This document shows, piece by piece, positions 16,488 to 24,900 of a stretch of DNA of 64,000 bases; positions within the stretch are counted from its first letter, which is position 1, and the number at the start of each line of letters is the position of its first letter. This DNA is from G038396625 sp038396625. GTDB lineage: Bacteria > Bacillota > Clostridia > Peptostreptococcales > Thermotaleaceae. The position numbers were made by a program, and so were the translations under genes. The DNA is taken from contig CP121688.1 of NCBI GenBank assembly GCA_038396625.1, forward strand, positions 3,286,001 to 3,350,000. Direction: 5' to 3'. Under the pieces are notes generated by a model. It was not told the origin of the DNA and searched no databases. It was given only the letters and a program-made list of their open reading frames with translations.

Positions 16488-17923
16488 TAAATTACTCCTT
16501 TAGGATTTGGTGTAGATACAACAAACTTTAATTGTATATTTTTCTCCGGATCCATTACATGTATAGAGCAACCTGTACACGGGTCAAAGGAATGAACAAT
16601 CCTTAATAGTTCAATTGGCTGATTGATATCTTGTATAGTTACACCAATCAAAGCCTGCTCTAATGCTCCCATTTGATTAAAATCATCTCTCGGAGAAACA
16701 TTCCAGCAGGTAGGGGTCAATACTTGATAATTATTTAATTGTTGATTATTAAAAGTTAACCAGTGTCCTAATGCTCCCCTGGGAGCTTCAGTTAGTCCTA
16801 CACCGGTTCCTGATGAAGGTAAGTTCAGCTGAGTATAGGTATTTGCTGAAGTTGATACTGAATTAATCCAATTCATCATCTCTCTTGCTATTTTCTTCGT
16901 TTCAAGTCCTCTTGCCATATGTCTATCCATAACAGAAATACCTCTAGTATACTCTTTATTCATAGACATTCTTGCAAGGGGTCCAACTTCAAATACTTCC
17001 CCATTGTATCTAGGAGCCTTAAGCCATGAATATGCTCCATTTTTTCCATAGTATGGATCTGTTTTTCCACTTTGAGGATGTCTATTTCCAGAATCATCCG
17101 TATACCATGAGTGTTTTACATATTCTTTTATCTTAGAAATATCTATCCCATTATAGTATCCATTTATATATATGCCTGATTTGAATAATGTATTTCCATT
17201 CTTGTCTATATCAAAAACTCCATAGGTAAGTAAATTTCCGCATCCTTTTCCTATATTATAGTAATCGCTATATTTATCAGCGATAAAATTCAAATCATTC
17301 ATATACTCATTATCAATAAATGATTTCACTTCATTTAAATAACTTTTAAATTTAGATATGTTTGTACTTGTAGGCTTTTGAGTTACGCCACCTGGAGCAA
17401 TAGACATAACATGAGGTATTTTTCCAGAAAAAACAGCTACCATTTCATGGGCTTTTCTTCTTATCTCTAATGCTTTTATATAATTATTTATAAGTGCATT
17501 ATTTTCAGAACTTGATAATCTATAATCCACATCATACCCTGGCATCCAAGGACTTTGCTGTGGTCCTTTCACATAATCTAACAAGGCTAAATGATAAAAC
17601 TGTAAAATATGATCTGATAAATAATTTCCTCCTAATATAAGATTCCTCATAAGCATCGCATCAAAAGAAGGGGTGTACCCAAAGGAGTCTTCTACTGCCT
17701 TTACCGAGGCTATACTATGGCTTACTGGACAAAGTCCACATATTCTCTGTGTTATATGTATAGCATCCCTAGGATCCCTTCCTACTAATATTTTTTCAAA
17801 GCCTCTAAACATGTTTCCTGTGCTATGGGCATTCACTACCTTATTGTTACTGTCAACCTCAACCTCTATTTTTAAATGTCCCTCCAGTCTTGTTACTGGG
17901 TCAATTTTTATTTTTGTTGTCAT
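16487..17923 (-). CDS. hyaB: [NiFe] hydrogenase large subunit
   Basis: This is a 478-residue catalytic subunit of a group 1-like uptake hydrogenase. The N-terminal nickel-binding motif is RICGLCPVSHS and the C-terminal one is DPCTGCSIHVM. All four cysteines are present, with Cys rather than selenocysteine in the last motif. The sequence after the conserved His (VMDPEKN onward, 23 residues) is the tail expected to be cut by the neighbouring protease. AAGGAGAG precedes the ATG. It has no signal peptide and would be exported folded, bound to the Tat-targeted small subunit. The symbol follows common usage for the group. Confidence 0.95.
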   Translation of the reverse strand: MTTKIKIDPVTRLEGHLKIEVEVDSNNKVVNAHSTGNMFRGFEKILVGRDPRDAIHITQRICGLCPVSHSIASVKAVEDSFGYTPSFDAMLMRNLILGGNYLSDHILQFYHLALLDYVKGPQQSPWMPGYDVDYRLSSSENNALINNYIKALEIRRKAHEMVAVFSGKIPHVMSIAPGGVTQKPTSTNISKFKSYLNEVKSFIDNEYMNDLNFIADKYSDYYNIGKGCGNLLTYGVFDIDKNGNTLFKSGIYINGYYNGIDISKIKEYVKHSWYTDDSGNRHPQSGKTDPYYGKNGAYSWLKAPRYNGEVFEVGPLARMSMNKEYTRGISVMDRHMARGLETKKIAREMMNWINSVSTSANTYTQLNLPSSGTGVGLTEAPRGALGHWLTFNNQQLNNYQVLTPTCWNVSPRDDFNQMGALEQALIGVTIQDINQPIELLRIVHSFDPCTGCSIHVMDPEKNIQLKFVVSTPNPKGVI

Positions 17924-17946
17924 ATTTAATAACTCTCCTTGTATTT

Positions 17947-18846
17947 TTAATCAAAATTATAGAAAGGTGTCTTAGGAAAATCTTTGCTTGAACAAGCTAT
18001 ACATAAGTGTCCTGCATCAATACACCAGTTCACCTTATTATTCCACTTTCTACTAGGGCAATCATAGTTGGCATTTGGTCCTCTACATCCTAGACTGTTA
18101 TAGCATCCATATTCACCAAGAGTTTTTGCCTTGTCTCCGCCGTTATATGGACAAAGGGAATGAACTTTGGTTCCATAGAATTTTTCCGGTCTCCCTTCCC
18201 CATCTAACTTTGGCATTCCATAAAGTAATAAATCAATTATTGCTTTGGTTAAAGTAAATGGATGCACCGGACAACCTGGCAGGTTAATAATTTGGTTTTT
18301 GGTTTGAGCATTGAGTATCTCTTTATCTAGTCTTTTGATGCCAGTTAGATTTGGTTCTGCCATTGCTACTCCTCCAAATGAAGCACAGGTTCCTGCTGCA
18401 ATCACATAACTAGCTTTAGGCCCAAGCTCTTTTACAGCATCAAGCATGGTCCATGATTTTTCATCTCTTTCAGTTAACACACAATATGTACCATTGTTAT
18501 ATGTAGGAACAGCACCCTCAACCACTAATATGAATTGACCATTGTACTGTGATACTGTCTGATCTATGGCTGATATTGCCAAATCTCCAGCTGCAGTCAT
18601 CAAATTATGATGGTATTTCATACTGATTTTGTTAATTAATAGATCATCTATCGTTGTTTCTTGTATTGAGTTCATAAGTGATATAGAACAACCTGAACAA
18701 CCTGATCCTTGAAGCCATATAACAGGCGGTGTAGACTCGGCAGCTAGAACAATAGTTTCTAATCTGTCTAACTCAAATTTTGTTATACCTAATGCAGCAG
18801 CCGATGCTGTGCACCACTTCAAAAAATTCCTTCTTGATATTTTCAT
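17947..18846 (-). CDS. hyaA: [NiFe] hydrogenase small subunit with Tat signal
   Basis: This electron-transfer subunit has 299 residues and three Fe-S clusters. A twin-arginine signal, SRRNFLKWCTASAAALGIT, begins at residue 4 from the ATG at 18846 (GGAGGGG upstream). The mature part has the proximal cluster ligands (GSGCSGCS, GTCASFGG, LPGCPVHP). A distal/medial cluster region contains His and many Cys (HSLCPYNGG, GCYNSLGCRGPN, CIACSSKDFPKTPFY). The C-terminus ends at NFD without the membrane anchor helix of typical HyaA proteins, and no cytochrome b gene lies nearby. The electron acceptor is therefore unknown. Confidence 0.94.
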   Translation of the reverse strand: MKISRRNFLKWCTASAAALGITKFELDRLETIVLAAESTPPVIWLQGSGCSGCSISLMNSIQETTIDDLLINKISMKYHHNLMTAAGDLAISAIDQTVSQYNGQFILVVEGAVPTYNNGTYCVLTERDEKSWTMLDAVKELGPKASYVIAAGTCASFGGVAMAEPNLTGIKRLDKEILNAQTKNQIINLPGCPVHPFTLTKAIIDLLLYGMPKLDGEGRPEKFYGTKVHSLCPYNGGDKAKTLGEYGCYNSLGCRGPNANYDCPSRKWNNKVNWCIDAGHLCIACSSKDFPKTPFYNFD

Positions 18847-18932
18847 TCGTTTCTCCCCTCCAGTAATACTCACATTTAACGCCTCTCATTTTCTTATTAC
18901 TATAATAAGCATAGACAATGAATCATTTTTAT

Positions 18933-18986
18933 TGATATTGATTTTCATTCCTTGTTATAAATCTATATCACTTCAGTTTTATTGTC
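18933..18986 (-). promoter_or_regulatory. Putative promoter and Fur-like box of the hydrogenase operon
   Basis: On the minus strand TTGACA (plus 18981-18986) is followed 15 to 17 bases later by TATAGA/TAGATT-like sequence, a plausible sigma-A promoter. At 18933-18947 the plus strand reads TGATATTGATTTTCA, which resembles the 7-1-7 Fur consensus TGATAAT-N-ATTATCA. Iron control of the hydrogenase operon is inferred, not shown. Confidence 0.4.
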
Positions 18987-19106
18987 AATAATCATGTTTT
19001 TGGTAATAATATACAAATTCATGAATATATCCTCAAAACTTATATCTTTATTTATCTAACAGGTCCAGGTCGTTATTATTTCTGATACATCCAATAAATA
19101 TAGGCT

Positions 19107-19172
19107 AATTTGTCAATGAAAATGATAATAATTATCATTTTCATTGACAAATTGTAATAGGCCTGTTATTAT
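19107..19172 (+). promoter_or_regulatory. 47-bp perfect palindrome (Fur-like) over a sigma-A promoter
   Basis: Positions 19107-19129 are the exact reverse complement of 19131-19153 around a single central A. The core is AATGATAATAATTATCATT, close to the Fur box consensus. The right arm contains TTGACA (19144-19149), spaced 17 bases from TATTAT (19167-19172), so a bound repressor would block this promoter. The promoter reads toward the DUF3793 and flavodoxin genes. A further AAATGATAATG half-site lies just after it, near 19179. Confidence 0.7.
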
Positions 19173-19216
19173 AAAAATAAATGATAATGTTTTTCAATTT
19201 AACAGGAGGTCGTCTC

Positions 19217-19813
19217 ATGGTTATGAAAGAAAATACTCATATTTGTTTTAAACAGAGTGATGATCATTTTATTGAATGGCTTGTTAAAATTCTAGGTCCT
19301 GTTATTCTTGGGGTAAAACCTGCTGAGATTTTAAGTTTCCCAAAACAAGATAAAACCACAACTGAGAAAATTAATAAAATACATAATTACTTTGGAAAAT
19401 GTACAAAACTTTCATATAAAATTTTTCGTTACAATCATACAAGTATAAAAGCACTCTTTTACACTCCTTTATCTCTTGATGCTGTACTGAGAGACTATAG
19501 AAATACTAAATTTTTAAAAAGCATAGGATATCCTAAAGTATACAGTTTGGAATCCTACCTAACTCATATGATTGAAAAGATGATGTATGGAACTATACCT
19601 GATGAACTAGGTGTATTTTTAGGATATCCTTTAAAAGATGTTCTTGGGTTCATAGGGCATCCTTCTCTGAAACTCACCAAAATTAACGGTTGGAGAGTGT
19701 ATGGTGATGCTACATTGTCAGATAAAAGATTCAATGAATTTCTAAAAGCAAAACATAAGATCAATACGCTACTTGCATATAGTGATGTTGATAAAGTATT
19801 AGCTTATGCATAA
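19217..19813 (+). CDS. DUF3793 family protein
   Basis: The protein has 198 residues. The start at 19217 is fixed by AGGAGG seven bases upstream. The sequence fits the DUF3793 family of Clostridia, whose biochemical role is unknown. Recognisable parts are the central SIKALFYTPLSLDAVL and the later PDELGVFLGYPLKDVLGFIG, followed by a short region ending in LAYSDVDKVLAYA. It is cytoplasmic, with no signal peptide or membrane helix. It lies behind a Fur-like operator and 87 bases before a flavodoxin gene, suggesting a role in iron limitation. Confidence 0.75.
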   Translation: MVMKENTHICFKQSDDHFIEWLVKILGPVILGVKPAEILSFPKQDKTTTEKINKIHNYFGKCTKLSYKIFRYNHTSIKALFYTPLSLDAVLRDYRNTKFLKSIGYPKVYSLESYLTHMIEKMMYGTIPDELGVFLGYPLKDVLGFIGHPSLKLTKINGWRVYGDATLSDKRFNEFLKAKHKINTLLAYSDVDKVLAYA

Positions 19814-19900
19814 AGTAGCTTTTAAAATTGTATACATTTTTCGATTACTCATTGTAATCAAAAATAAAGATAAATATCTATAAAAGAAAGAGGGGTCAAT

Positions 19901-20320
19901 ATGAAAAAAGTAACCGTAATTTATTGGAGTGGAACTGGAAATACTGAAATGATGGCAGAAGCTGTAGCAGAAGGAGCAGGCAGTGATGTAAAACTGCTAA
20001 AAGTTGAAAATGCAACAAAAGAAGATGTGCTAAATGCTGACGCTGTAGCTTTAGGTTGCCCTTCCATGGGTGCTGAAGTTTTAGAAGAAAGTTATATGGA
20101 ACCTTTCATCGAGTCTCTTTCAGATGCAGTTGAAGGAAAAACGATTGGTTTATTCGGTTCTTATGATTGGGGCGATGGTGAATGGATGAGAGATTGGGTA
20201 CATAAAATGAAAGAATATAAAGCTAATGTTATAGATGAAGGGCTTATTGTTCACTTAACTCCTGATAATGAAGGGTTAGAAAAGTGCAGATATTTAGGAG
20301 CAACTTTATCAAAAAAGTAA
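19901..20320 (+). CDS. Flavodoxin
   Basis: This 139-residue short-chain flavodoxin carries electrons via FMN. The phosphate-binding loop is SGTGNTEMM near residues 10-18. The FMN isoalloxazine loops are GCPSMGAEVLEES near residue 53 and GSYDWGDGEWM near 86. Flavodoxin commonly replaces ferredoxin when iron is scarce, which agrees with the Fur-like operator upstream of the preceding gene. An AGAGGGG ribosome binding site is present. It is likely co-transcribed with the DUF3793 gene. Confidence 0.93.
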   Translation: MKKVTVIYWSGTGNTEMMAEAVAEGAGSDVKLLKVENATKEDVLNADAVALGCPSMGAEVLEESYMEPFIESLSDAVEGKTIGLFGSYDWGDGEWMRDWVHKMKEYKANVIDEGLIVHLTPDNEGLEKCRYLGATLSKK

Positions 20321-20410
20321 TACCTATAAGATAACTATATACCTAGCTTAATTTTTATTTTTTACAATAGTTTACCAAAATATATTATTTTCAAAATGGT
20401 TAATATAATA

Positions 20411-20800
20411 GCATCGGGTATATAATGGTTGAGCCAAGACTTATATATGCTCTTGTCAGGGGTGTATATAGGTCGGCCAAAGATTGTATACGGATCTTGG
20501 CAGGTTCGTATGCAGTCGGCGGGAAGATTCTATATGGTTAGGAAAGGTTTTATTGCAGTCGATCTCAATTGATTGCAATAGGATCCCAACTTATCATATA
20601 GGGTCGAGCGAAGATCATGCAGGGTGCCGCAGGTCGTAAGACTAATGGTTATATGCAGCCAAAAGGTTGCATGCAGCTGTTCAGGTATCTTGTATGGTCG
20701 AACGAACCATCATCATGGGTAATGACCTGCTTGGTTATGGTCGAAAGATCATGACTAGGTAATAAGTTATCTATGGTGGTGCAAGGTAGATCATTATGTA
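20411..20800. ncRNA. Array of nine evenly spaced degenerate hairpins, no recognised family
   Basis: Nine hairpins lie at about 20416-20450, 20464-20491, 20509-20534, 20551-20580, 20596-20621, 20651-20674, 20693-20710, 20735-20754 and 20769-20791. Their centres are 35 to 53 bases apart, mostly 43-45. Several share a GTC/GAT pair closing the loop (third pair G-U) and loops such as GGCCAAA, GAGCGAA, GAACGAA and GAGCCAA. The arms differ between units but stay paired, best seen at 20551-20560 with 20571-20580 (10 pairs). Linkers repeat CTTG-GCAGGT-like sequence. Base composition is visibly richer in G and C than the flanks. No long reading frame crosses it. A TATAAT at 20404-20409 could start a plus-strand transcript. 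Strand and function are unknown. Confidence 0.55.
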
Positions 20801-20964
20801 CTCGATTTTTATATTTATATAAAAAAGTTGAATTTCTTAAATTTTCAACAATATTATTACATATAATTACTGAAATTCTAGTAAATTTCTAAACAGATTA
20901 TACCTATGGTTTATTTTGTGTAATTTTTATGATAAAGTATAAATAATAATATAATTTTTTTACT

Positions 20965-21133
20965 GAACTGGGATTAGGTAGCTAGAGTTCCGCCTCAAAC
21001 TATTGAGGGTCTGTGATCAAGCGCTACATCTCTTGATTTACAAGAGGCACCTATTGGAATAAAATACCCGAGGGGAAAGGTTCAGCGTATTTTTGTGCGC
21101 TGATTCTTATCTTTTTCGGGTTTATTTTTTTTA
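20965..21133 (+). promoter_or_regulatory. ykkC-family riboswitch, probably the nucleoside-diphosphate (2c) subtype, with terminator
   Basis: The leader of the NUDIX gene carries ykkC-type landmarks. These are GCTAGAGTTCCGCCTC near 20981, a second helix region, and the 3' conserved GGAATAAAATACCCGAGGGG near 21056-21075 (compare GGATAAAAGCCCGGGAGA of the family). A terminator follows: CAGCG/CGCTG (21083-21087 with 21098-21102), closed outside by CCCGA/TCGGG (21067-21071 with 21116-21120), then a long T-rich tract. The outer terminator arm is part of the conserved aptamer end. Ligand binding should therefore prevent termination, making an ON switch. ykkC subtypes sense guanidine, ppGpp, PRPP or (d)NDPs; the association with a NUDIX gene is typical of the NDP subtype. 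Confidence 0.72.
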
Positions 21134-21150
21134 TTAAAGGAGGATATCTT

Positions 21151-21588
21151 ATGAAAGAAGTTAAAGAAATTTGTCCAGGTGTAGCTGTTGTAATTTTTGA
21201 TAATGAAAATAATGTTTTGTTACAAAAAAGAGCAGATGTTGGTCTTTGGGGGATCCCCTCAGGGCATGTTGAACCTGGTGAGACAATAACCAATGCTGCA
21301 ATAAGAGAAGTATTTGAAGAAACTGGTTTGCATATTCATCTGTTACGTCTAATTGGAGTGTATTCTGACCCACAATCTCAAATCTTTAGGTATCCTAATG
21401 GACGCATAACACATTTTGTAACTTGCTGTTTTCAAGCTAAAATAATAGGAGGTAAAATTTCTAATGCATCACCAGAAACACTGGAGGTAAATTTTTTCCC
21501 CATCGATAAACTACCTCCAAATATGTTAAAAATGCACCCTAGATGGCTAAGTGATGCACAATCTAATGGTGGTCCTTATATTCGTTAA
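21151..21588 (+). CDS. NUDIX hydrolase
   Basis: This 145-residue hydrolase has a complete Nudix box, GHVEPGETITNAAIREVFEE followed by TGL (residues about 38-60). It cleaves nucleoside diphosphate-linked substrates; the exact substrate is unknown. The N-terminal PGVAVVIFDNENNVLLQKR strand and the C-terminal PPNMLKMHPRWLSDA region fit ADP-ribose or nucleotide-type NUDIX proteins. AAAGGAGG precedes the ATG. Expression is expected to be controlled by the upstream ykkC-family riboswitch, linking the enzyme to nucleotide pool sensing. Confidence 0.92.
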   Translation: MKEVKEICPGVAVVIFDNENNVLLQKRADVGLWGIPSGHVEPGETITNAAIREVFEETGLHIHLLRLIGVYSDPQSQIFRYPNGRITHFVTCCFQAKIIGGKISNASPETLEVNFFPIDKLPPNMLKMHPRWLSDAQSNGGPYIR

Positions 21589-21890
21589 TTATAATGTTCG
21601 CATTACCATGATTTCATCTTAAATATTATTTTAAAAGTAAGTTTTCGCATTTGGTCACATACGCTTATTTATTCTGCAAATCTCTTATTTTTGAAATTTG
21701 TTAGTTTATATCATTCAACATCCCTTATTTAATTCAAATAGCTTACTAATACCCATAGGACAGCGCTTAGAAAGCTTGTCAATCATCCTGTCCCTTTGAG
21801 ATATGCATATCCATTAAACTTAAATATAGGATAATCCTATGTTTTTTAACAATGCAAAATTATTAGCATACTTTATGTCACAATTATTAA
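21589..21890. other. Intergenic region between convergent genes
   Basis: No reading frame is supported. A weak hairpin pairs GGACAG (21758-21763) with CTGTCC (21788-21793) on the plus strand and is followed by CTTTGAG; it could be the end of the NUDIX transcript, but the T-tract is poor. Confidence 0.4.
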
Positions 21891-21916
21891 AGGACTTAAG
21901 ATTGCTCCTAAGTCCT
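21891..21916 (-). terminator. Terminator of the SLH surface protein gene
   Basis: AGGACTTA (21891-21898) pairs with TAAGTCCT (21909-21916). On the minus strand the stem is followed by TTTAATAATT, a weak T-tract. It lies 50 bases beyond the stop of the surface protein gene. Confidence 0.6.
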
Positions 21917-21965
21917 ATTAAGATTTAACTTTATTTCCTGCTGGAGGCATTGGTTGATAAGTAGA

Positions 21966-24900
21966 TCACTGCCACTGCAAAAATGGATACCCTCCATTAT
22001 ATTGGGCACTAATCTTCCATATTGAATCAAAGTCCCAATTTTCATAGGTCACTTGTTGTTGCATTTCTATTGTAGTTTTGCCTATACCTCCTTTTGATGT
22101 TGCCTGCCCTGATGTTTCTATATCCCAATAACTACTGATTGGTTCATAGGACTGAGACAATAGGTATCCTGTTAAACCCCCTACTTCACTGCCATTACCA
22201 CTTACACTTCCTGTAGCATAACAATTCGAGATATTTCCATATGGTTCTCCTACCAAGCCACCTACTCTTATACTGCCATTAGCTCCCACTACATTTCCTG
22301 TGGCATAGCTATTTGAGATGCTTCCATACATCATTCCTACCAATCCACCAACGCCCCAGTTTCCTTGAACATCTACATTTGCGTAACTCTTGGCTATTTG
22401 TAAATTGTTGCCCGGTGTCCCTCCAGCTAACCCCCCTACATATTGAGTACCCACAACATTTCCTGTAGCATAATTGGCTTCGCTGTATCCACCTGAATCT
22501 GACATGCCCAATAGTCCACCAGTGTACTTAGCACCTTTGACATTCACATTTTCTAAACCTATATTTTTAAGAACGCCACTAGAGCATCCAAAAAGTCCTA
22601 CATAGTCAGTTGTAGGGCGATTAATTGTCAGATTACTGGTTTTATAACCATCACCATCAAAAGCGCCTGCAAACTTGTTTTCTAAACCCACTGTTCCAAT
22701 AGGCTCCCAACCTTCTCCTTGATTCCATGGTGCAACACCTAAATCTATGTCTGCCGTCTGGATAAAATGCTTATCAAGATAATTTCTTACTTTATCTAAT
22801 TGTTCAGCCGTAGCTACTTGATAAGGATCTGCCTCTGTCCCAGATCCTCCTGCAAAATATTTTGGTGCAGGCTTTGGATTCTGTAGATTGTTTAGTAGAT
22901 ACGGATAGGTTAGCCCTTCATCGATCCTCCAAATATCAGTAAAATCCCAAGGATTGAACGTAGATTGCTGACTCATTTCAGTTTTTGTTTTCCCTGTACC
23001 AGCTGCAGAGCTTGTCATGCCAGATGTCTCAATGTTCCAAAAACTGTTGGTAACTATACTAGCCCTAGCTTTATACCCTACAAGTCCCCCGTAGGATGTA
23101 CTTCCAATTATAGATCCTGTAGCATATGCATTGACAATGCTTCCTGTTTTACCATAACCATCACTATTGCAACCTGCAAGACCGCCAACATATGTATTTC
23201 CAGATACGTTAACCAAAGCATAACTGTTTGTAATAGAACCAAAGTTATCTCCCACAAGACCACCAATATAATTTGCAGTTCCAGAAGCTGATCCCATTGC
23301 ATAGGACTCAGCAATAGATCCAGAATTATAGCCAACCAAGCCACTAATATATGTTGCTCCGCTGATAGTACCCATTGCGTATGAAGTGGTTATGCTACCT
23401 GCATTGCTTCCAGCTAATCCACCTGCCTGATTACCTGTACAAGTAACGTCAACAGTAGCATAGGAATTGTCTATAGTACCTTCACTTCGGTTAATTCCTA
23501 CCAAACCGCCTGCACCAGAATATGCTTCGATGCTACCCGTTGCATGGCAGTCAGAAATCGTTGCAGCTTCATTATCACCCACAAGCACACCAAAACGGCT
23601 GCCCGTTACATTGGTTGGTTTTTGAAGGGTACAATCAGCGTAGGAATTCGTTATCTGTCCACCACGAGTCCATCCGGCTATACCACCAACGCTCATAATT
23701 CCTGTCAATGATCCTGTTACAGAACAGTTATCAATATTACCATAACTTCTACCTACAATGCCCCCAATAAATTCTGGTCCTGTGATATCGATATTCGTTA
23801 ATATTACATTGCTAATCTTTGATGTTGATACAGTGATTCCAAAAAGACCCATATCTGAGGTGTTTCCATTGATATAAAGATTGCTGATCTCATATCCTTT
23901 ACCATTGTAGGAACCAGAAAATGGTGATTCTAAATTGCCAATAGGATTCCAGCCCTTATTCCATGGTGCAACACCTAAGTTAATATCTGCTATTTGAATA
24001 AAATGCTTATCAATATGATCTCTTACATTTTCGAGATGTTCAGCTGTAGATACTTGATAAGGGTTAGCCTCTGAACCATCGCCACCAGCAAACTCAGAAA
24101 CATGCTCATATCCTTGCCATCTTAAAAAAGGATAACCACTGTTTTCTTCAGCATTTATTCCCCAAATTGAAGTAAAATCCCAGCCAACAAAAGTAGAAAG
24201 GCTCTTCATTTCTTCAGTTGTCTTAGGAGTTCCTCTTCCAGTATCTGTTTGCCCTGAGGTATTAGTATCATAATAACAGTTGGTAAAGGTAGGCTGAATC
24301 CCTACATCAGGAAGTTTACCTACTAGACCACCAAGATGCATAGGTCCTGTAGGTGTTCCATTAGCAACTACGGCACCTCTAGCATAAGCGTTTTGAATTG
24401 TACCAGATCCAATCATACCTATCAATCCACCAACATAGCAATCCATAGTTCTTTCATTTGATGTGACATTTCCAGTTGCATAAGTGTTGGAAATGGTACC
24501 ATTATAATGAGAACCTACAAGCCCTCCAATGGCATACCATCCGGTGGCATTTCCTAAAGCATAACACTGATCGATATTGGCATAACTATTATAACCAACA
24601 AGAGCTCCTAAATATCCTTGTCCATTAATTTCTACATCAGCACTACTCATACTAATGCTACCATTATTGGCAGTACCTACAAGACCTCCTACTGAAGTGC
24701 CACCCACGATTGTTCCTGATAAAGTATGACAATTTGTTACTGTTCCACTATTTCTACCAATCAATCCTCCAGCAGATGAACTTGAGGCAATCATATCAAT
24801 AGATTCTGCAGTACAATTCTTTATTTCACTATGATAATAATTTTGTCCTACAAGACTTCCTATATAACTTCTTCCTTTGATACTGACGTTTTTAAGCTTT

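Noticed and set aside
20426..20542. A 38-codon frame beginning MVEPRLIYALVRG inside the hairpin array
   Set aside because: No ribosome binding site, no similarity recognised, and its sequence is explained by the repeated hairpins.
20411..20800. CRISPR array or type III toxin-antitoxin repeat RNA
   Set aside because: The units are degenerate rather than near-identical, unit length varies, no cas gene is near, and the next gene is a NUDIX hydrolase behind its own riboswitch rather than a ToxN-type endoribonuclease.
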